Part shown: positions 33,542-42,539 of the stretch, one piece after another
How positions within the stretch are numbered: position 1 is the stretch's first letter
Layout of the letters: the number at the start of each line of letters is the position of its first letter
DNA from: Hymenobacter tibetensis
GTDB lineage: Bacteria; Bacteroidota; Bacteroidia; Cytophagales; Hymenobacteraceae
NCBI RefSeq assembly: GCF_022827545.1
Contig: NZ_CP094671.1
Coordinates: 1-64,000, forward strand
DNA: 64,000 nt
Direction of reading: 5' to 3'
Program-made: the position numbers and the translations under genes
The notes under the pieces: model-generated
Databases searched by the model: none
Seen by the model: the letters and a program-made list of their open reading frames with translations, nothing else
What the model was told of the DNA's origin: nothing

Positions 33542-35904
33542 GCAAGAAAACTTTGGCGTCTTTTGCGGCGTCCCTAGGCCTGATCGGCAGTACGATGCTG
33601 GCCACGGGCCCAGCTTATAGCCAGCAACCTATTACCAGTCAGCAAACTATTGCCATCATCCCCCAGCCGGCGCGCCTAACCGCCGGCAGCGGCAGCTTTG
33701 CCATCACCGCCGGCACCAAGATTTACGTCGACGCCAAGAATGCGGAGCTGAATCGAATTGGCCAGACGCTGAGCCAGGAGATAAAGAAGGCCGCTGGCGT
33801 GCAGCCCCAGGTAGTGCCGGCCGTGCCCGGCAAGCGTGCAACCGGCGGGATTTACCTAACCCTGCTGGAGCCAGTGGATACCCTAGGAACCGAGGGCTAC
33901 AAGCTCAGCGTGCAGCCGACGCAGGTGGTGCTGGCCGCCAGCAAGCCGCAGGGGGTGTTCATGGGGATGCAATCCATCCGGCAATTGCTGCCGACGCAAG
34001 GAGCCGGGGCCACGGCCAGCCTGCCCGCGGTGGAGATTGTAGACGAGCCGCGGTACGAGTGGCGGGGCATGCACCTGGACGTGTGCCGGCACTTCTTCTC
34101 CGTGGATTTTGTGAAGAAGTACATCGACTACCTGGCGATGCACAAGCTGAACACCTTTCACTGGCACCTGACGGATGACCAAGGCTGGCGCATTGAAATC
34201 AAGAAGTACCCCAAGCTGACAGAAATAGGTGCCTGGCGCGACGGTAGCCTGATTGGGCGCTATACCAACGCCAAAGCCGATTCGCAGTACGACAACATCC
34301 GCCACGGCGGCTTCTACACCCAGGAGCAGATTAAAGAGGTGGTGAAGTACGCGCAGGACCGCTACATCACGGTGGTGCCCGAAATTGAGATGCCCGGCCA
34401 CGCCGTAGCGGCGCTGGCGGGCTATCCGGAGCTGTCGTGCACGGGCGGGCCGTTCAAAGTGGAGCGCACCTGGGGCGTATTCGACGATATTTTCTGCGCT
34501 GGCAACGAGCAGACGTTCACCTTCTTGCAAGACGTGCTGAGCGAGGTGATGCCCTTGTTCCCCAGCAAGATTATCCACATTGGGGGCGATGAGGCCCCGA
34601 AAACCCGCTGGAAAACCTGTCCCAAGTGCCAGGCGCGCATCAAAACCGAGCACCTCAAAGACGAGCACGAATTGCAGAGCTACTTCGTGCAGCGCATGGA
34701 GAAGTTTGTGAACTCCAAGGGCAAGACCATCATCGGCTGGGATGAGATTCTGGAGGGTGGCCTGGCGCCGAACGCAGCGGTGATGTCGTGGCGCGGCATG
34801 GAAGGCGGCATTGCGGCGGCCAAGCAAAAGCACAACGTTGTGATGACGCCCGGCTCGCACGTCTACATCGACTACGCGCAGGACGTGGCCAGCGTCGAGC
34901 CCTTGTCGATTGGTGGCTATTTGCCCCTTTCCAAGGTGTATTCCTTCGAGCCGACCCCCAAAGACCTGACGGCCGAAGAAAAGAAGTACATTATAGGCGG
35001 GCAGGCCAACCTCTGGACCGAATACATCGGCACGGAGAAGCACGTAGAGTACATGGTGTTTCCGCGGATGTCGGCGTTGGCCGAAGTGGTCTGGACGCCA
35101 GCCAGTGAGAAGAACTGGCCGAGCTTCAAGGAGCGGATGCAGACGCAGTACCAGCGCTACGAGGCCATGGGCGCCAACTACGCCAGAAGCGCCTTCACCG
35201 TGCGCCAGGAGCTGGCCATCGACACCGTTCAGCACGCGGCCATGGTTTCAATGCAATCGGATGCCACTGGCCCGCAACTGGTTTATACCCTGGATGGCTC
35301 AGAGCCAACCGCAGCCAGCCAAGTTTACACAGCACCGTTTGCCGTGCCGACTTCGGCCGTTATTAAAGCGGCTTCCTTTGAGAACGGCAAACGGGTGGGC
35401 CGAGTCACAACCACGGAGCTGACCACGCACAAAGCGTTTGCCTCGCCGCTCAAGCTCGCCAGCGCGCCCAATAAACGCTACCAAGGTAAAGGCGTCCTAA
35501 CCCTGGTCGATGGCCAGAAAGGTTCTACCAGTTCCACGGATGGTCAATGGCTGGGTTTTTCGGGCACCGATCTGGTGGCGACCCTGGACCTGAACCAAGC
35601 AACGGAAATCAATACGGTGAAGAGCAGCTTTTTGCGAAACGAGGGTTCGGAGATTTTCCTGCCAACCAACGTGGAAATCGCCGTTTCCAAGGATGGCAAA
35701 AAGTTCAAGCCAGTGTATTCCAAGCCCGTTACGGCGGCGTCTGAAGGGAAAGGCCCGAACATCACCGAGGTGAAGGCGGACTTCAAGAAGACGAAAGCCC
35801 GGTTTGTTCGCATTACGGCCAAAATCGCGCCGCCCGCGCCGGCAAGCGCCGGCGCCAAGAAAGCCGGGGCGTGGCTGTTCGCCGACGAAATAGTGGTGCA
35901 GTAA
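33538..35904 (+). CDS. Secreted beta-N-acetylhexosaminidase (GH20)
   Basis: The product has 788 residues from the ATG at 33538, which overlaps the kinase stop codon. A signal peptide (MSKKTLASFAASLGLIG...AYSQQ) is followed by a GH20b domain, then the GH20 barrel (RYEWRGMHLDVCRHF, FHWHLTDDQGWRIEI, and the catalytic pair in HIGGDEAP). After the barrel come a chitobiase-like beta domain (YTLDGSEPT) and a C-terminal F5/8-type (discoidin-like) domain. It should remove terminal GlcNAc or GalNAc from glycans in the periplasm or outside, feeding the GlcNAc pathway encoded upstream. All catalytic motifs are intact. Confidence 0.95.
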   Translation: MSKKTLASFAASLGLIGSTMLATGPAYSQQPITSQQTIAIIPQPARLTAGSGSFAITAGTKIYVDAKNAELNRIGQTLSQEIKKAAGVQPQVVPAVPGKRATGGIYLTLLEPVDTLGTEGYKLSVQPTQVVLAASKPQGVFMGMQSIRQLLPTQGAGATASLPAVEIVDEPRYEWRGMHLDVCRHFFSVDFVKKYIDYLAMHKLNTFHWHLTDDQGWRIEIKKYPKLTEIGAWRDGSLIGRYTNAKADSQYDNIRHGGFYTQEQIKEVVKYAQDRYITVVPEIEMPGHAVAALAGYPELSCTGGPFKVERTWGVFDDIFCAGNEQTFTFLQDVLSEVMPLFPSKIIHIGGDEAPKTRWKTCPKCQARIKTEHLKDEHELQSYFVQRMEKFVNSKGKTIIGWDEILEGGLAPNAAVMSWRGMEGGIAAAKQKHNVVMTPGSHVYIDYAQDVASVEPLSIGGYLPLSKVYSFEPTPKDLTAEEKKYIIGGQANLWTEYIGTEKHVEYMVFPRMSALAEVVWTPASEKNWPSFKERMQTQYQRYEAMGANYARSAFTVRQELAIDTVQHAAMVSMQSDATGPQLVYTLDGSEPTAASQVYTAPFAVPTSAVIKAASFENGKRVGRVTTTELTTHKAFASPLKLASAPNKRYQGKGVLTLVDGQKGSTSSTDGQWLGFSGTDLVATLDLNQATEINTVKSSFLRNEGSEIFLPTNVEIAVSKDGKKFKPVYSKPVTAASEGKGPNITEVKADFKKTKARFVRITAKIAPPAPASAGAKKAGAWLFADEIVVQ

Positions 35905-35940
35905 TGCCCGACATCCTAGTGCCACGTCAACTCCTGCGAC

Positions 35941-37239
35941 ATGACTAACCCAACCACCACGGCCCCCGTAGCGGCGCCCGCCGCCACGCAGCAACAAACC
36001 CGGTCAATTATCATCATCGGGGCGCTGTTCTTCATCTTCGGCTTCGTTACCTGGTCGAACTCGGTGTTGATTCCGTACCTGCGCATTGCGTGCGAGCTCA
36101 ACAACTTCGAGTCGTATCTGGTCGCCTTTGCCTTCTACATCTCCTATTTGGTGATGGCCATTCCGTCGGTGTGGGTGCTGGAGCGCACGGGCTTCAAAAA
36201 CGGCATGTCCATCGGCCTGCTGGTGATGGCCGTGGGGGCGCTGCTCTTTATTCCGGCGGCGATGACGCGCACCTACGAACTGTTTCTGTTGGGCCTGTTT
36301 GTGCAAGGCACCGGGCTGGCCGTGCTGCAAACGGCGGCCAACCCCTACATCACGATTCTGGGACCCCGGGAAAGTGCCGCCAAGCGCATCAGTATCATGG
36401 GTATCTGCAACAAGGTGGCCGGGGCCCTGGCTCCGATTGCGCTCGGTACTATTGCCTTGCGGGATGCCGACGGGCTTGTGCAGCGCCTCGCTACCATGGA
36501 CGCGGCCGCCAAAGTGGCGGAACTGAATGAGCTGGCGGCCCGCGTTATACTGCCCTACCAGCTTATGCTGGGCGTATTGCTGCTGCTGGCTGTGCTTATC
36601 TACTTCTCTTCCCTGCCTGAAATCGATACCAATCAGGAGGACACCACGGCGGCGGATGCCACCACCAGCAAAACCAGTGTGTTTCAGTTTCCGCACCTGC
36701 TGCTTGGAGCGCTGGCTATGTTTGTTTACGTGGGCGTGGAAGTAATTGCCGGCGACACCATCATCAGTTACGCCGCCGCGCAGGGCATTGCCCTTTCTAC
36801 GGCCAAGTTTTTTACCGCGTGCACCATGGCCGCCATGACGGTAGGCTACCTCATCGGGGTAGTGGCTATTCCGAAGTACATTTCCCAGGAGAAGGCCCTG
36901 CAAGTGTCGTCGGTGGCAGGAGTGCTCTTTGCAATAGGCGCGCTCTTCACCAGCGGCTACCTGTCGGTGCTATTCATCTCCCTGTTAGGGCTAGCGAATT
37001 CCCTTATCTTCCCCGCTATCTGGCCGCTGGCAATTACGGGCCTGGGCCGGTTCACGAAGATGGGTTCCTCCTTCCTCATCATGGCTATTTCGGGCGGCGC
37101 GGTGCTGCCGCTGCTCTACGGTCGGCTGGCTGACTACTCCACCGCCCAGCAAGCCTACTGGCTGCTGATTCCTTGCTACTTGTTTATCCTGTACTACGGT
37201 ATAAGTGGGCACAAAGCCCGCCGAGAGTCTGCCCTCTAG
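35941..37239 (+). CDS. Sugar MFS transporter (FucP/NagP-like)
   Basis: A 432-residue membrane protein with twelve predicted helices. Features typical of the FucP branch are FFIFGFVTWSNSVLIPYLR at the start, QTAANPYITILGP and YGRLADYS near the end. This branch contains the H+-coupled fucose, glucose/galactose and GlcNAc (NagP) porters. It lies 36 bp downstream of the hexosaminidase and is last in the unit, so GlcNAc or a related amino sugar is the likely cargo. It sits in the inner membrane. Confidence 0.92.
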   Translation: MTNPTTTAPVAAPAATQQQTRSIIIIGALFFIFGFVTWSNSVLIPYLRIACELNNFESYLVAFAFYISYLVMAIPSVWVLERTGFKNGMSIGLLVMAVGALLFIPAAMTRTYELFLLGLFVQGTGLAVLQTAANPYITILGPRESAAKRISIMGICNKVAGALAPIALGTIALRDADGLVQRLATMDAAAKVAELNELAARVILPYQLMLGVLLLLAVLIYFSSLPEIDTNQEDTTAADATTSKTSVFQFPHLLLGALAMFVYVGVEVIAGDTIISYAAAQGIALSTAKFFTACTMAAMTVGYLIGVVAIPKYISQEKALQVSSVAGVLFAIGALFTSGYLSVLFISLLGLANSLIFPAIWPLAITGLGRFTKMGSSFLIMAISGGAVLPLLYGRLADYSTAQQAYWLLIPCYLFILYYGISGHKARRESAL

Positions 37240-37287
37240 CATTCCGCTTAACGCGGCGGTTACGGGCATTGCTCAATCAAACAACTA

Positions 37288-37349
37288 GTGAAAACACAAC
37301 TGGCCTGACTATAGACTAACCTCTATGGTCAGGCCAGTTGTGTTTTCAC
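37288..37349. terminator. Bidirectional terminator between the two convergent sugar operons
   Basis: A 28-bp inverted repeat with one mismatch starts GTGAAAACACAACTGG at 37288 and ends at 37349, with a 6-nt loop. Runs of A and T on the two outer arms allow it to stop transcription from both sides. Confidence 0.9.
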
Positions 37350-37452
37350 AGGCAACTCCTCTCCGCCAGGCGTAACCTGCCGGCTGAATTACTTGGAGCT
37401 GCTCCGTTGGAAAAGAACCCTAGGATGCGCAAACCCGCACTTCGAATTTCGC

Positions 37453-38733
37453 CTATTCACGCTCAGTTGTAAAATCCACGGCTTTGGGTTTGAGGAAGGC
37501 TAGCTGGATGACAAGAGCGGCTAGCACAATACCGGCGAGCATAGCAAAATCGCTGCCTAAGTGGCCCGCATCCGTCGATTTGCCCAGCCAATTGGTGACA
37601 AAGGCGCCCGCGAATACGCCTGTCATGTTCATGAGGCCGTAGGCGGTAGCCCGGCTCTGGGCGGGCACAAACTGGCAGAGGATGGGCATGTTGTTGGCAT
37701 CAAACATGCCGTAGCCAAAGCCAAAGCAAAGCGCGGCCCCGATAACGCTAAGCTGGGAATGACCGAAGCCAATCAGCATCAGGGAGGGGATGGTAAGTGA
37801 GAGTCCGATGGCGCTGGTGTAGATTCGGCCGCGCACGTTCTTTTGCACCCAACGGTCAGAGAGAATACCCCCGAAGATGACGCCCAGAAACGAGGAAATA
37901 GCAATGCTGATGGTGGACAGCGGCCCCGCACTGGCCATGTCGATGCGCAGGTTGGTGGCCAAAAGTGTTGGGAGCCAGTTCTTGGTGGCCCAGCCGGGCA
38001 AGCTCGGAATAGCGTAGTAAAACAGCATCACCCAGAACGAGACGTTGCCCAGCAACATCCCTAGCCCCCGCAGCACCGATGGCTTGGTGGTCGGGCCAAG
38101 GTATTCCGACGCCGCGCTGGCCGCCTTGTCTGGCTTCACTTCCCGCAGGAAAAAACTCAGGACAAAGGAGTAGGCCATACCCGCAATGCCAAACCAGTGA
38201 AATGCGGCGTGCCAAGAGTACGTGGCGGCTAGCGTCGCCCCAAACCCGCCCAAGGCCTGCCCCATGTAGAGCCCGGTCATGTGCACGCCAATGGCCAGCG
38301 ACCGAGTTTTAGAGGAGTGAAAATCGGCAATCAGGGCAAGGGCGGCCGGAATGTACAAGGCTTCGCTAACGCCCATAATGGCCCGCAGCCAGTAGAGCTG
38401 GGAGAAGGTGGCGGCGTAGCCCATCGAGAACGTAACCCCCGACCACACAAACAAACTGCCCACAATCAGCCACTTCCGGCTGAAGCGGTCGGCGGCTAAA
38501 CCGGATATGGGGCTCATCAGCCCGTAAATCCACAAAAAGATGGCCATCAGGCGGCCAAAGTTGGTGGCCGACTCCAACTCGCTGATGTCCACCTGCATAG
38601 AGGGCCGCATCGTGGCTAGCATTTGCCGGTCCATGTAGTTGAGCATCGCCACCACCCAAAGGAGTGCCACCACCACCCAAGGATAATAAGAAGTAACGGG
38701 CCTAGTAGGCGCTTGGGAAGTGGTGATAGGCAT
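37453..38733 (-). CDS. nanT: MFS transporter, probable sialic-acid importer
   Basis: The 426-residue protein has twelve predicted membrane helices and the anion:cation symporter/hexuronate-type signature (MLNYMDRQMLATMRP near the start, LAADRFSRKWLIVGS in the first loop, GVSEALYIPAALALIADF). This part of the MFS includes sialate and hexuronate porters. As the last gene of a unit with sialic acid lyase, mutarotase and O-acetylesterase, import of N-acetylneuraminate across the inner membrane is the best guess. Direct proof from sequence is not possible. Confidence 0.75.
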   Translation of the reverse strand: MPITTSQAPTRPVTSYYPWVVVALLWVVAMLNYMDRQMLATMRPSMQVDISELESATNFGRLMAIFLWIYGLMSPISGLAADRFSRKWLIVGSLFVWSGVTFSMGYAATFSQLYWLRAIMGVSEALYIPAALALIADFHSSKTRSLAIGVHMTGLYMGQALGGFGATLAATYSWHAAFHWFGIAGMAYSFVLSFFLREVKPDKAASAASEYLGPTTKPSVLRGLGMLLGNVSFWVMLFYYAIPSLPGWATKNWLPTLLATNLRIDMASAGPLSTISIAISSFLGVIFGGILSDRWVQKNVRGRIYTSAIGLSLTIPSLMLIGFGHSQLSVIGAALCFGFGYGMFDANNMPILCQFVPAQSRATAYGLMNMTGVFAGAFVTNWLGKSTDAGHLGSDFAMLAGIVLAALVIQLAFLKPKAVDFTTERE

Positions 38734-38739
38734 AGAGTT

Positions 38740-40761
38740 CTAGGGTACTAATGGGAGAGGGGAGTAGTGCTCGGGCGCAAAGATCAACTCATCGGCGGCT
38801 TCCCACTGGCCGGCCTGCTGCCGGACCAACGCGCACGTGAACATCCATTTCACCAGCCGGTACTCGGGGGTGCTGAATGCCCCGACGGGCAGCTTAATGA
38901 GTACTTGGTTCCAGCCTTTGTTGAGCCACACGGGCGTGGGCTCCCGCGCCTCGTAGGGCTCATCACGGTAGGGCTGCTCCAACCCCGTTGGTAGTAAACC
39001 GGCCTGCTGCCAGCTTGGGGGCGGCACCAGCACCCCGTTAAGCCACAGGCGGCTGCCTTTGTAATCCCAGGCGCCGGCCGGGGGCGAGGCATCTTTCTCC
39101 GAGCGGCCGTAATTGTGAAAGTTGGCCCAGAGTCCTACCTGTTGCCGTTTGGGAGAATACACGGCGGTGTACGCGTAGGCCGTATGGTTGGGCTGCGCGT
39201 TTTCGACGTAGGCCCGCACGACCCCCGGGCCCCAGGTATGGCGCAGATACACCGTGGCGCCGGTGGCGGCAACTCCCGGGAAATCCAGCTTGCCTTGTTC
39301 GGGCGGAAACGAAGCCGTCAAATCGCCGTTGTTTGGGAAAGGCGCCAGAATCCGCCATTGCTGGTGGCTCTGGCGAACGTAGGGAAACAATTGAGCGCTG
39401 AAATAGCGCCGTTTGTGGGTTAGCAGCCGCTGCTCGAACTCCTCGAAGGCGGCCGGGTTGGTTAGTACTACCCCGGCTTGGGTTTCGGGCTGCCCGCCCC
39501 CGCGCCAGGCCCGCTCAGCTAGCGTAAGCAACGCCGGGTAGAGGCCATTGAGCAACTCCAACTGCCCCGTGTTACTGGGGCGCCGGTCGTTCCAGATGGC
39601 GGCAATGGCCCCGAGGTGCCGCGGCGTGGCCGCGGGCACGTCGCCCAGATTGCGCTGAAACAGGCTGATAAGGTCGGCTTGGGTGGCGAAGTGGTTTAGG
39701 TACAGGTTGCGCGACTCGATAATCCGCATGGAAGGCAGCGGGGGCTTGGAGCTCATCCACAACTGCCGAATGGTGGTGCTGTCCAGCGTTCCTCCCGGAT
39801 ACCACCCTAGTACCTGCTTGCCGCTCGCCTGCACCACGGCCGCCATGGCCGGCAGGAAGGAAGGGTCACGAATGGTCACCTCATCGGAGCCCAGGTGTAC
39901 GTAGGGCCCCTCAAACAGCGCGCACACTTCCCGCAGCACTTGTTTCACGGTTTTCTTGCCTTGTTCCGACTGCATATCAAAGCCTATGGCGCGCTTGAAG
40001 GCGGCACTGTGCCCCGGCATGTCGATTTCGGGAATAACCTGAATGTGCCGCGCCCGGCAAAACGCCAGCAGCTCGCGCACCTGCGCTTTGGAGTAGAACT
40101 TGCCCGGGTCGCGCAGCATCGAGGATGCTGCCGTCAGTTGAGGCAGACTATCAAGGGCCAGTCGCCAGGCGAGGTCTTCGGTTAGGTGCCAGTGAAAGGT
40201 GTTAAGCTTGTAGCGCGAGAGCACCGCCAGATGCCGATAGAGCGTATCCAGCGGAATAAAACTGCGGCCGGTATCATGCAGCAAGCCCCGGATGGGGAAG
40301 GCCGGATAATCCGTGATGCGGCACCCCGCAAAAGAGAGGGTTGGCCGCGTCTGCAGCAGCTGCTGTAACGTGCGGTACCCCCAAAAAAGACCTTGCTCGG
40401 TGGCGGCGGTAAGTTGAATCCCTCGTTTGGAAACGGTGAGCGAATAGCCTTCGGGCTGCTGGTGAAATTGGCCGGCCGGTTCCAGCGCCAGTTGAATCAC
40501 CGAACTACTCGGCTCGTTGTTCGCTGGTGTTCGCTCGGCCTGGGCGCCCTGCTGCCGCACAAACGCCACTATGGAATCAGCAAGCGCAGTAGTGGTTTCC
40601 GCGGTGGTGCTCACTTGAATACGGCCCCGCAGCGCAAACGCTTCGGTAGTCCAGCAGAGTTGGCGCGGGGCTGGAATCAGGGCCGGGGGGGCTGCTAGGG
40701 TCGGGGTAAGCCCCAACAGCAGCGAGAACAGCCAGCTTAGTTGAAGCAAGCGGCAGCTCAT
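38740..40761 (-). CDS. Secreted GH20 hexosaminidase in the sialic-acid operon
   Basis: The product has 673 residues from the ATG at 40761, which overlaps the stop of the O-acetylesterase gene (ATGA). A signal peptide (SWLFSLLLGLTPTLA) is followed by a GH20b-like domain and the GH20 barrel with FHWHLTEDLAWRLAL, IPEIDMPGH and the catalytic VHLGSDEV. The C-terminal ~200 residues form an unassigned beta-rich domain. It is related to, but clearly different from, the hexosaminidase at 33538. It should act on GlcNAc or GalNAc exposed after sialic acid has been removed. Confidence 0.9.
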   Translation of the reverse strand: MSCRLLQLSWLFSLLLGLTPTLAAPPALIPAPRQLCWTTEAFALRGRIQVSTTAETTTALADSIVAFVRQQGAQAERTPANNEPSSSVIQLALEPAGQFHQQPEGYSLTVSKRGIQLTAATEQGLFWGYRTLQQLLQTRPTLSFAGCRITDYPAFPIRGLLHDTGRSFIPLDTLYRHLAVLSRYKLNTFHWHLTEDLAWRLALDSLPQLTAASSMLRDPGKFYSKAQVRELLAFCRARHIQVIPEIDMPGHSAAFKRAIGFDMQSEQGKKTVKQVLREVCALFEGPYVHLGSDEVTIRDPSFLPAMAAVVQASGKQVLGWYPGGTLDSTTIRQLWMSSKPPLPSMRIIESRNLYLNHFATQADLISLFQRNLGDVPAATPRHLGAIAAIWNDRRPSNTGQLELLNGLYPALLTLAERAWRGGGQPETQAGVVLTNPAAFEEFEQRLLTHKRRYFSAQLFPYVRQSHQQWRILAPFPNNGDLTASFPPEQGKLDFPGVAATGATVYLRHTWGPGVVRAYVENAQPNHTAYAYTAVYSPKRQQVGLWANFHNYGRSEKDASPPAGAWDYKGSRLWLNGVLVPPPSWQQAGLLPTGLEQPYRDEPYEAREPTPVWLNKGWNQVLIKLPVGAFSTPEYRLVKWMFTCALVRQQAGQWEAADELIFAPEHYSPLPLVP

Positions 40762-42341
40762 GGCAGTGGCAGGCGGAAAGTGGTTAACGGAAGGGCGTCG
40801 CTGTTGACGACGTTGGCTGTGGTGAAGGGCTGCCACCCGTAGTACAGGTACTGCCCCTTGCTAACTCCCGTCAGTATCACCTGCTTGCCTTGCAGCTGCG
40901 CCGATAAGTCGGCCTGAGGGCCCGTCGCGTCACCTACCGCGAAGCCCCGCACCACCTGCCCATCGGCGGTGCGCAGACCGGCGCCTGCATGGGCCATTTG
41001 CAACACCCAGCCGTCTTTGTGGCGCCGGACCCGGCCGGGTAGGGGAGCTACCAGCAGGGATTTGCAGTAGGTTTGAGTGAGCATAACGCGGGCCAGCCGC
41101 TCGCCTACCACTTTCTTATTGGTAGGGTGCACGTCCCAAGGATGCCCCACGTCGCTGGTGACGGCCATGCCCACGTGGGGTAAAGTAGCCGCTAGCCGCC
41201 GCTGCCCGTCCCGGAACAAGGGCCAGTTCTCGGATTTATAGCCTTTTTCGGTGCCAATGGAGGAAAGCTGGCAGGTGTAGACCGGCAAATCGGGGCGCCG
41301 CCAGGCGGCCCGCCACCCGGCTACGAGCTGCGGAAAAAGCTGCTCGTGCTGCTCAACCCGCGCCAGGCTCAACGCGTTGCTTTCGCCCTGGTACCACAAG
41401 ATACCCGTTAAACCTAGTTGCAGCAGGGGCTGCATGGCCGCTTCGTAGAGAAAGCCGGGCTTGAAAGGATGGTTGTAGCCCAGTGAATCGCGCGGCACCG
41501 CCGCTCCTTGCCGCAGCAGCGAATCCAGGTTCTCGTGGCCGCGCTGAATGCACCAGGGTTCCAGTGCCGGATTAATAAACCAGTTGCCAGCGAAAATGGC
41601 CTTCGCGACTGGCGGCTGCGGTGCGGGTAGGGGGCGCAGCCAGGCTTCGGCGGGCGAGCCGCCAATCGCCACGTGAATCAGCCCGATGGGGATGCCCGTT
41701 TGCTGCTGCACCAGTTGCCCGGCGTAATAGCCTACCGCCGAAAAGGCACGCGCCGATACCGAATCGGCTTTTTGCCAGCGGGCCGCGCGGTAAAACTTGG
41801 CGGGAGTTAGCCGGTCGAGCTCGGTTAATTTATAGGGGTCTTTGTACGTCGACAGGGTCGGGAGCTGGTTGAACAGCCGCAGCAACGGGTTGTGGACTTG
41901 GGGCAAGATTTGCTTGGCAAACTGGTCGCTGACCAAAGGAAAGGCCATGTTCGACTGCCCGGCGCAGAGCCACACGTCCCCGAGCAGCACGTCCTGCAAA
42001 ACGATACGCTCCGCCCGGCTTTCCACTTGCATTGAACTCGGCGTAGTAGATGCGGGACGGGCAGTTAGGCCAATAGTCCAGGTGGAATCAAGCTGGATGG
42101 TAGCCGTGCGCTGCTCGGAGTGAAACGTAGCTCGTACCTGCGCGCCCGGCACGCCCTTGCCCCAAAGGGTGATGGGTTGATTGCGCTGAATCACCATGCC
42201 CGACTGCCACACCTCCGCCAGTTTAAGGGTTGATGCCGCCTGTTGAGCCAACGCCGGCAGACAGAACAGCCACCCGAGCAGAGACCATCCCAGCCGCTGC
42301 CAGGCTTTATGCGTGATTGATAGGCACTGTTTGTTGGGCAT
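40758..42341 (-). CDS. nanS: Sialate O-acetylesterase (SGNH, SASA-type)
   Basis: The 527-residue protein has a signal peptide (LGWSLLGWLFCLPALAQQ) and the blocks of the SASA esterases: CAGQSNMAFPL with the catalytic Ser, WYQGESNA, and the Asp/His pair in DVGHPWDVHPTNK. These enzymes remove O-acetyl groups (typically at C9) from sialic acid so that it can be cleaved and used. It overlaps the hexosaminidase start by 4 bp. Between it and the mutarotase gene lies a strong hairpin. It should be periplasmic or surface-exposed. Confidence 0.92.
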   Translation of the reverse strand: MPNKQCLSITHKAWQRLGWSLLGWLFCLPALAQQAASTLKLAEVWQSGMVIQRNQPITLWGKGVPGAQVRATFHSEQRTATIQLDSTWTIGLTARPASTTPSSMQVESRAERIVLQDVLLGDVWLCAGQSNMAFPLVSDQFAKQILPQVHNPLLRLFNQLPTLSTYKDPYKLTELDRLTPAKFYRAARWQKADSVSARAFSAVGYYAGQLVQQQTGIPIGLIHVAIGGSPAEAWLRPLPAPQPPVAKAIFAGNWFINPALEPWCIQRGHENLDSLLRQGAAVPRDSLGYNHPFKPGFLYEAAMQPLLQLGLTGILWYQGESNALSLARVEQHEQLFPQLVAGWRAAWRRPDLPVYTCQLSSIGTEKGYKSENWPLFRDGQRRLAATLPHVGMAVTSDVGHPWDVHPTNKKVVGERLARVMLTQTYCKSLLVAPLPGRVRRHKDGWVLQMAHAGAGLRTADGQVVRGFAVGDATGPQADLSAQLQGKQVILTGVSKGQYLYYGWQPFTTANVVNSDALPLTTFRLPLP

Positions 42342-42482
42342 AATTAACTGTGAAAACCAGGATGAAAAAACAGAGCACGGCCCCTAGGAGCCCTGCTGTC
42401 GGGAGAATTGGCTATCGGCTTCCGATGGTGCAGATGCCTAGGAGGCGGCGCATCCAGCGCCACGAGGGCCCTAGGGCATAAG

Positions 42483-42539
42483 CCTAGAGGAGGTGCTGCC
42501 GTAGCGGCACTTGGCCCCCACGACAGCACCTCCTCTAGG
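42483..42539. terminator. Strong hairpin overlapping the stop codon of the mutarotase gene
   Basis: A perfect 16-bp inverted repeat CCTAGAGGAGGTGCTG / CAGCACCTCCTCTAGG surrounds a 25-nt loop. In transcript direction it follows and includes the TAG of the mutarotase gene. There is no T-run, so it may be a processing or stabilising hairpin, or a partial terminator that lowers expression of the downstream genes. Confidence 0.65.

Noticed and set aside
33883..35235. 450-residue open frame on the minus strand
   Set aside because: It is antisense to the GH20 hexosaminidase, rich in His, Leu, Val and Gly as expected for a shadow of GC-rich coding DNA, and has no domain.
36004..36903. 299-residue open frame on the minus strand
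   Set aside because: It is antisense to the MFS transporter gene and has a His/Gln/Arg-rich composition with no membrane or domain pattern.
37790..37800. Copy of the ROK operator half-site TGGTAAGTGA inside the MFS transporter gene
   Set aside because: Only one arm is present, inside coding sequence, so chance is the simplest explanation.
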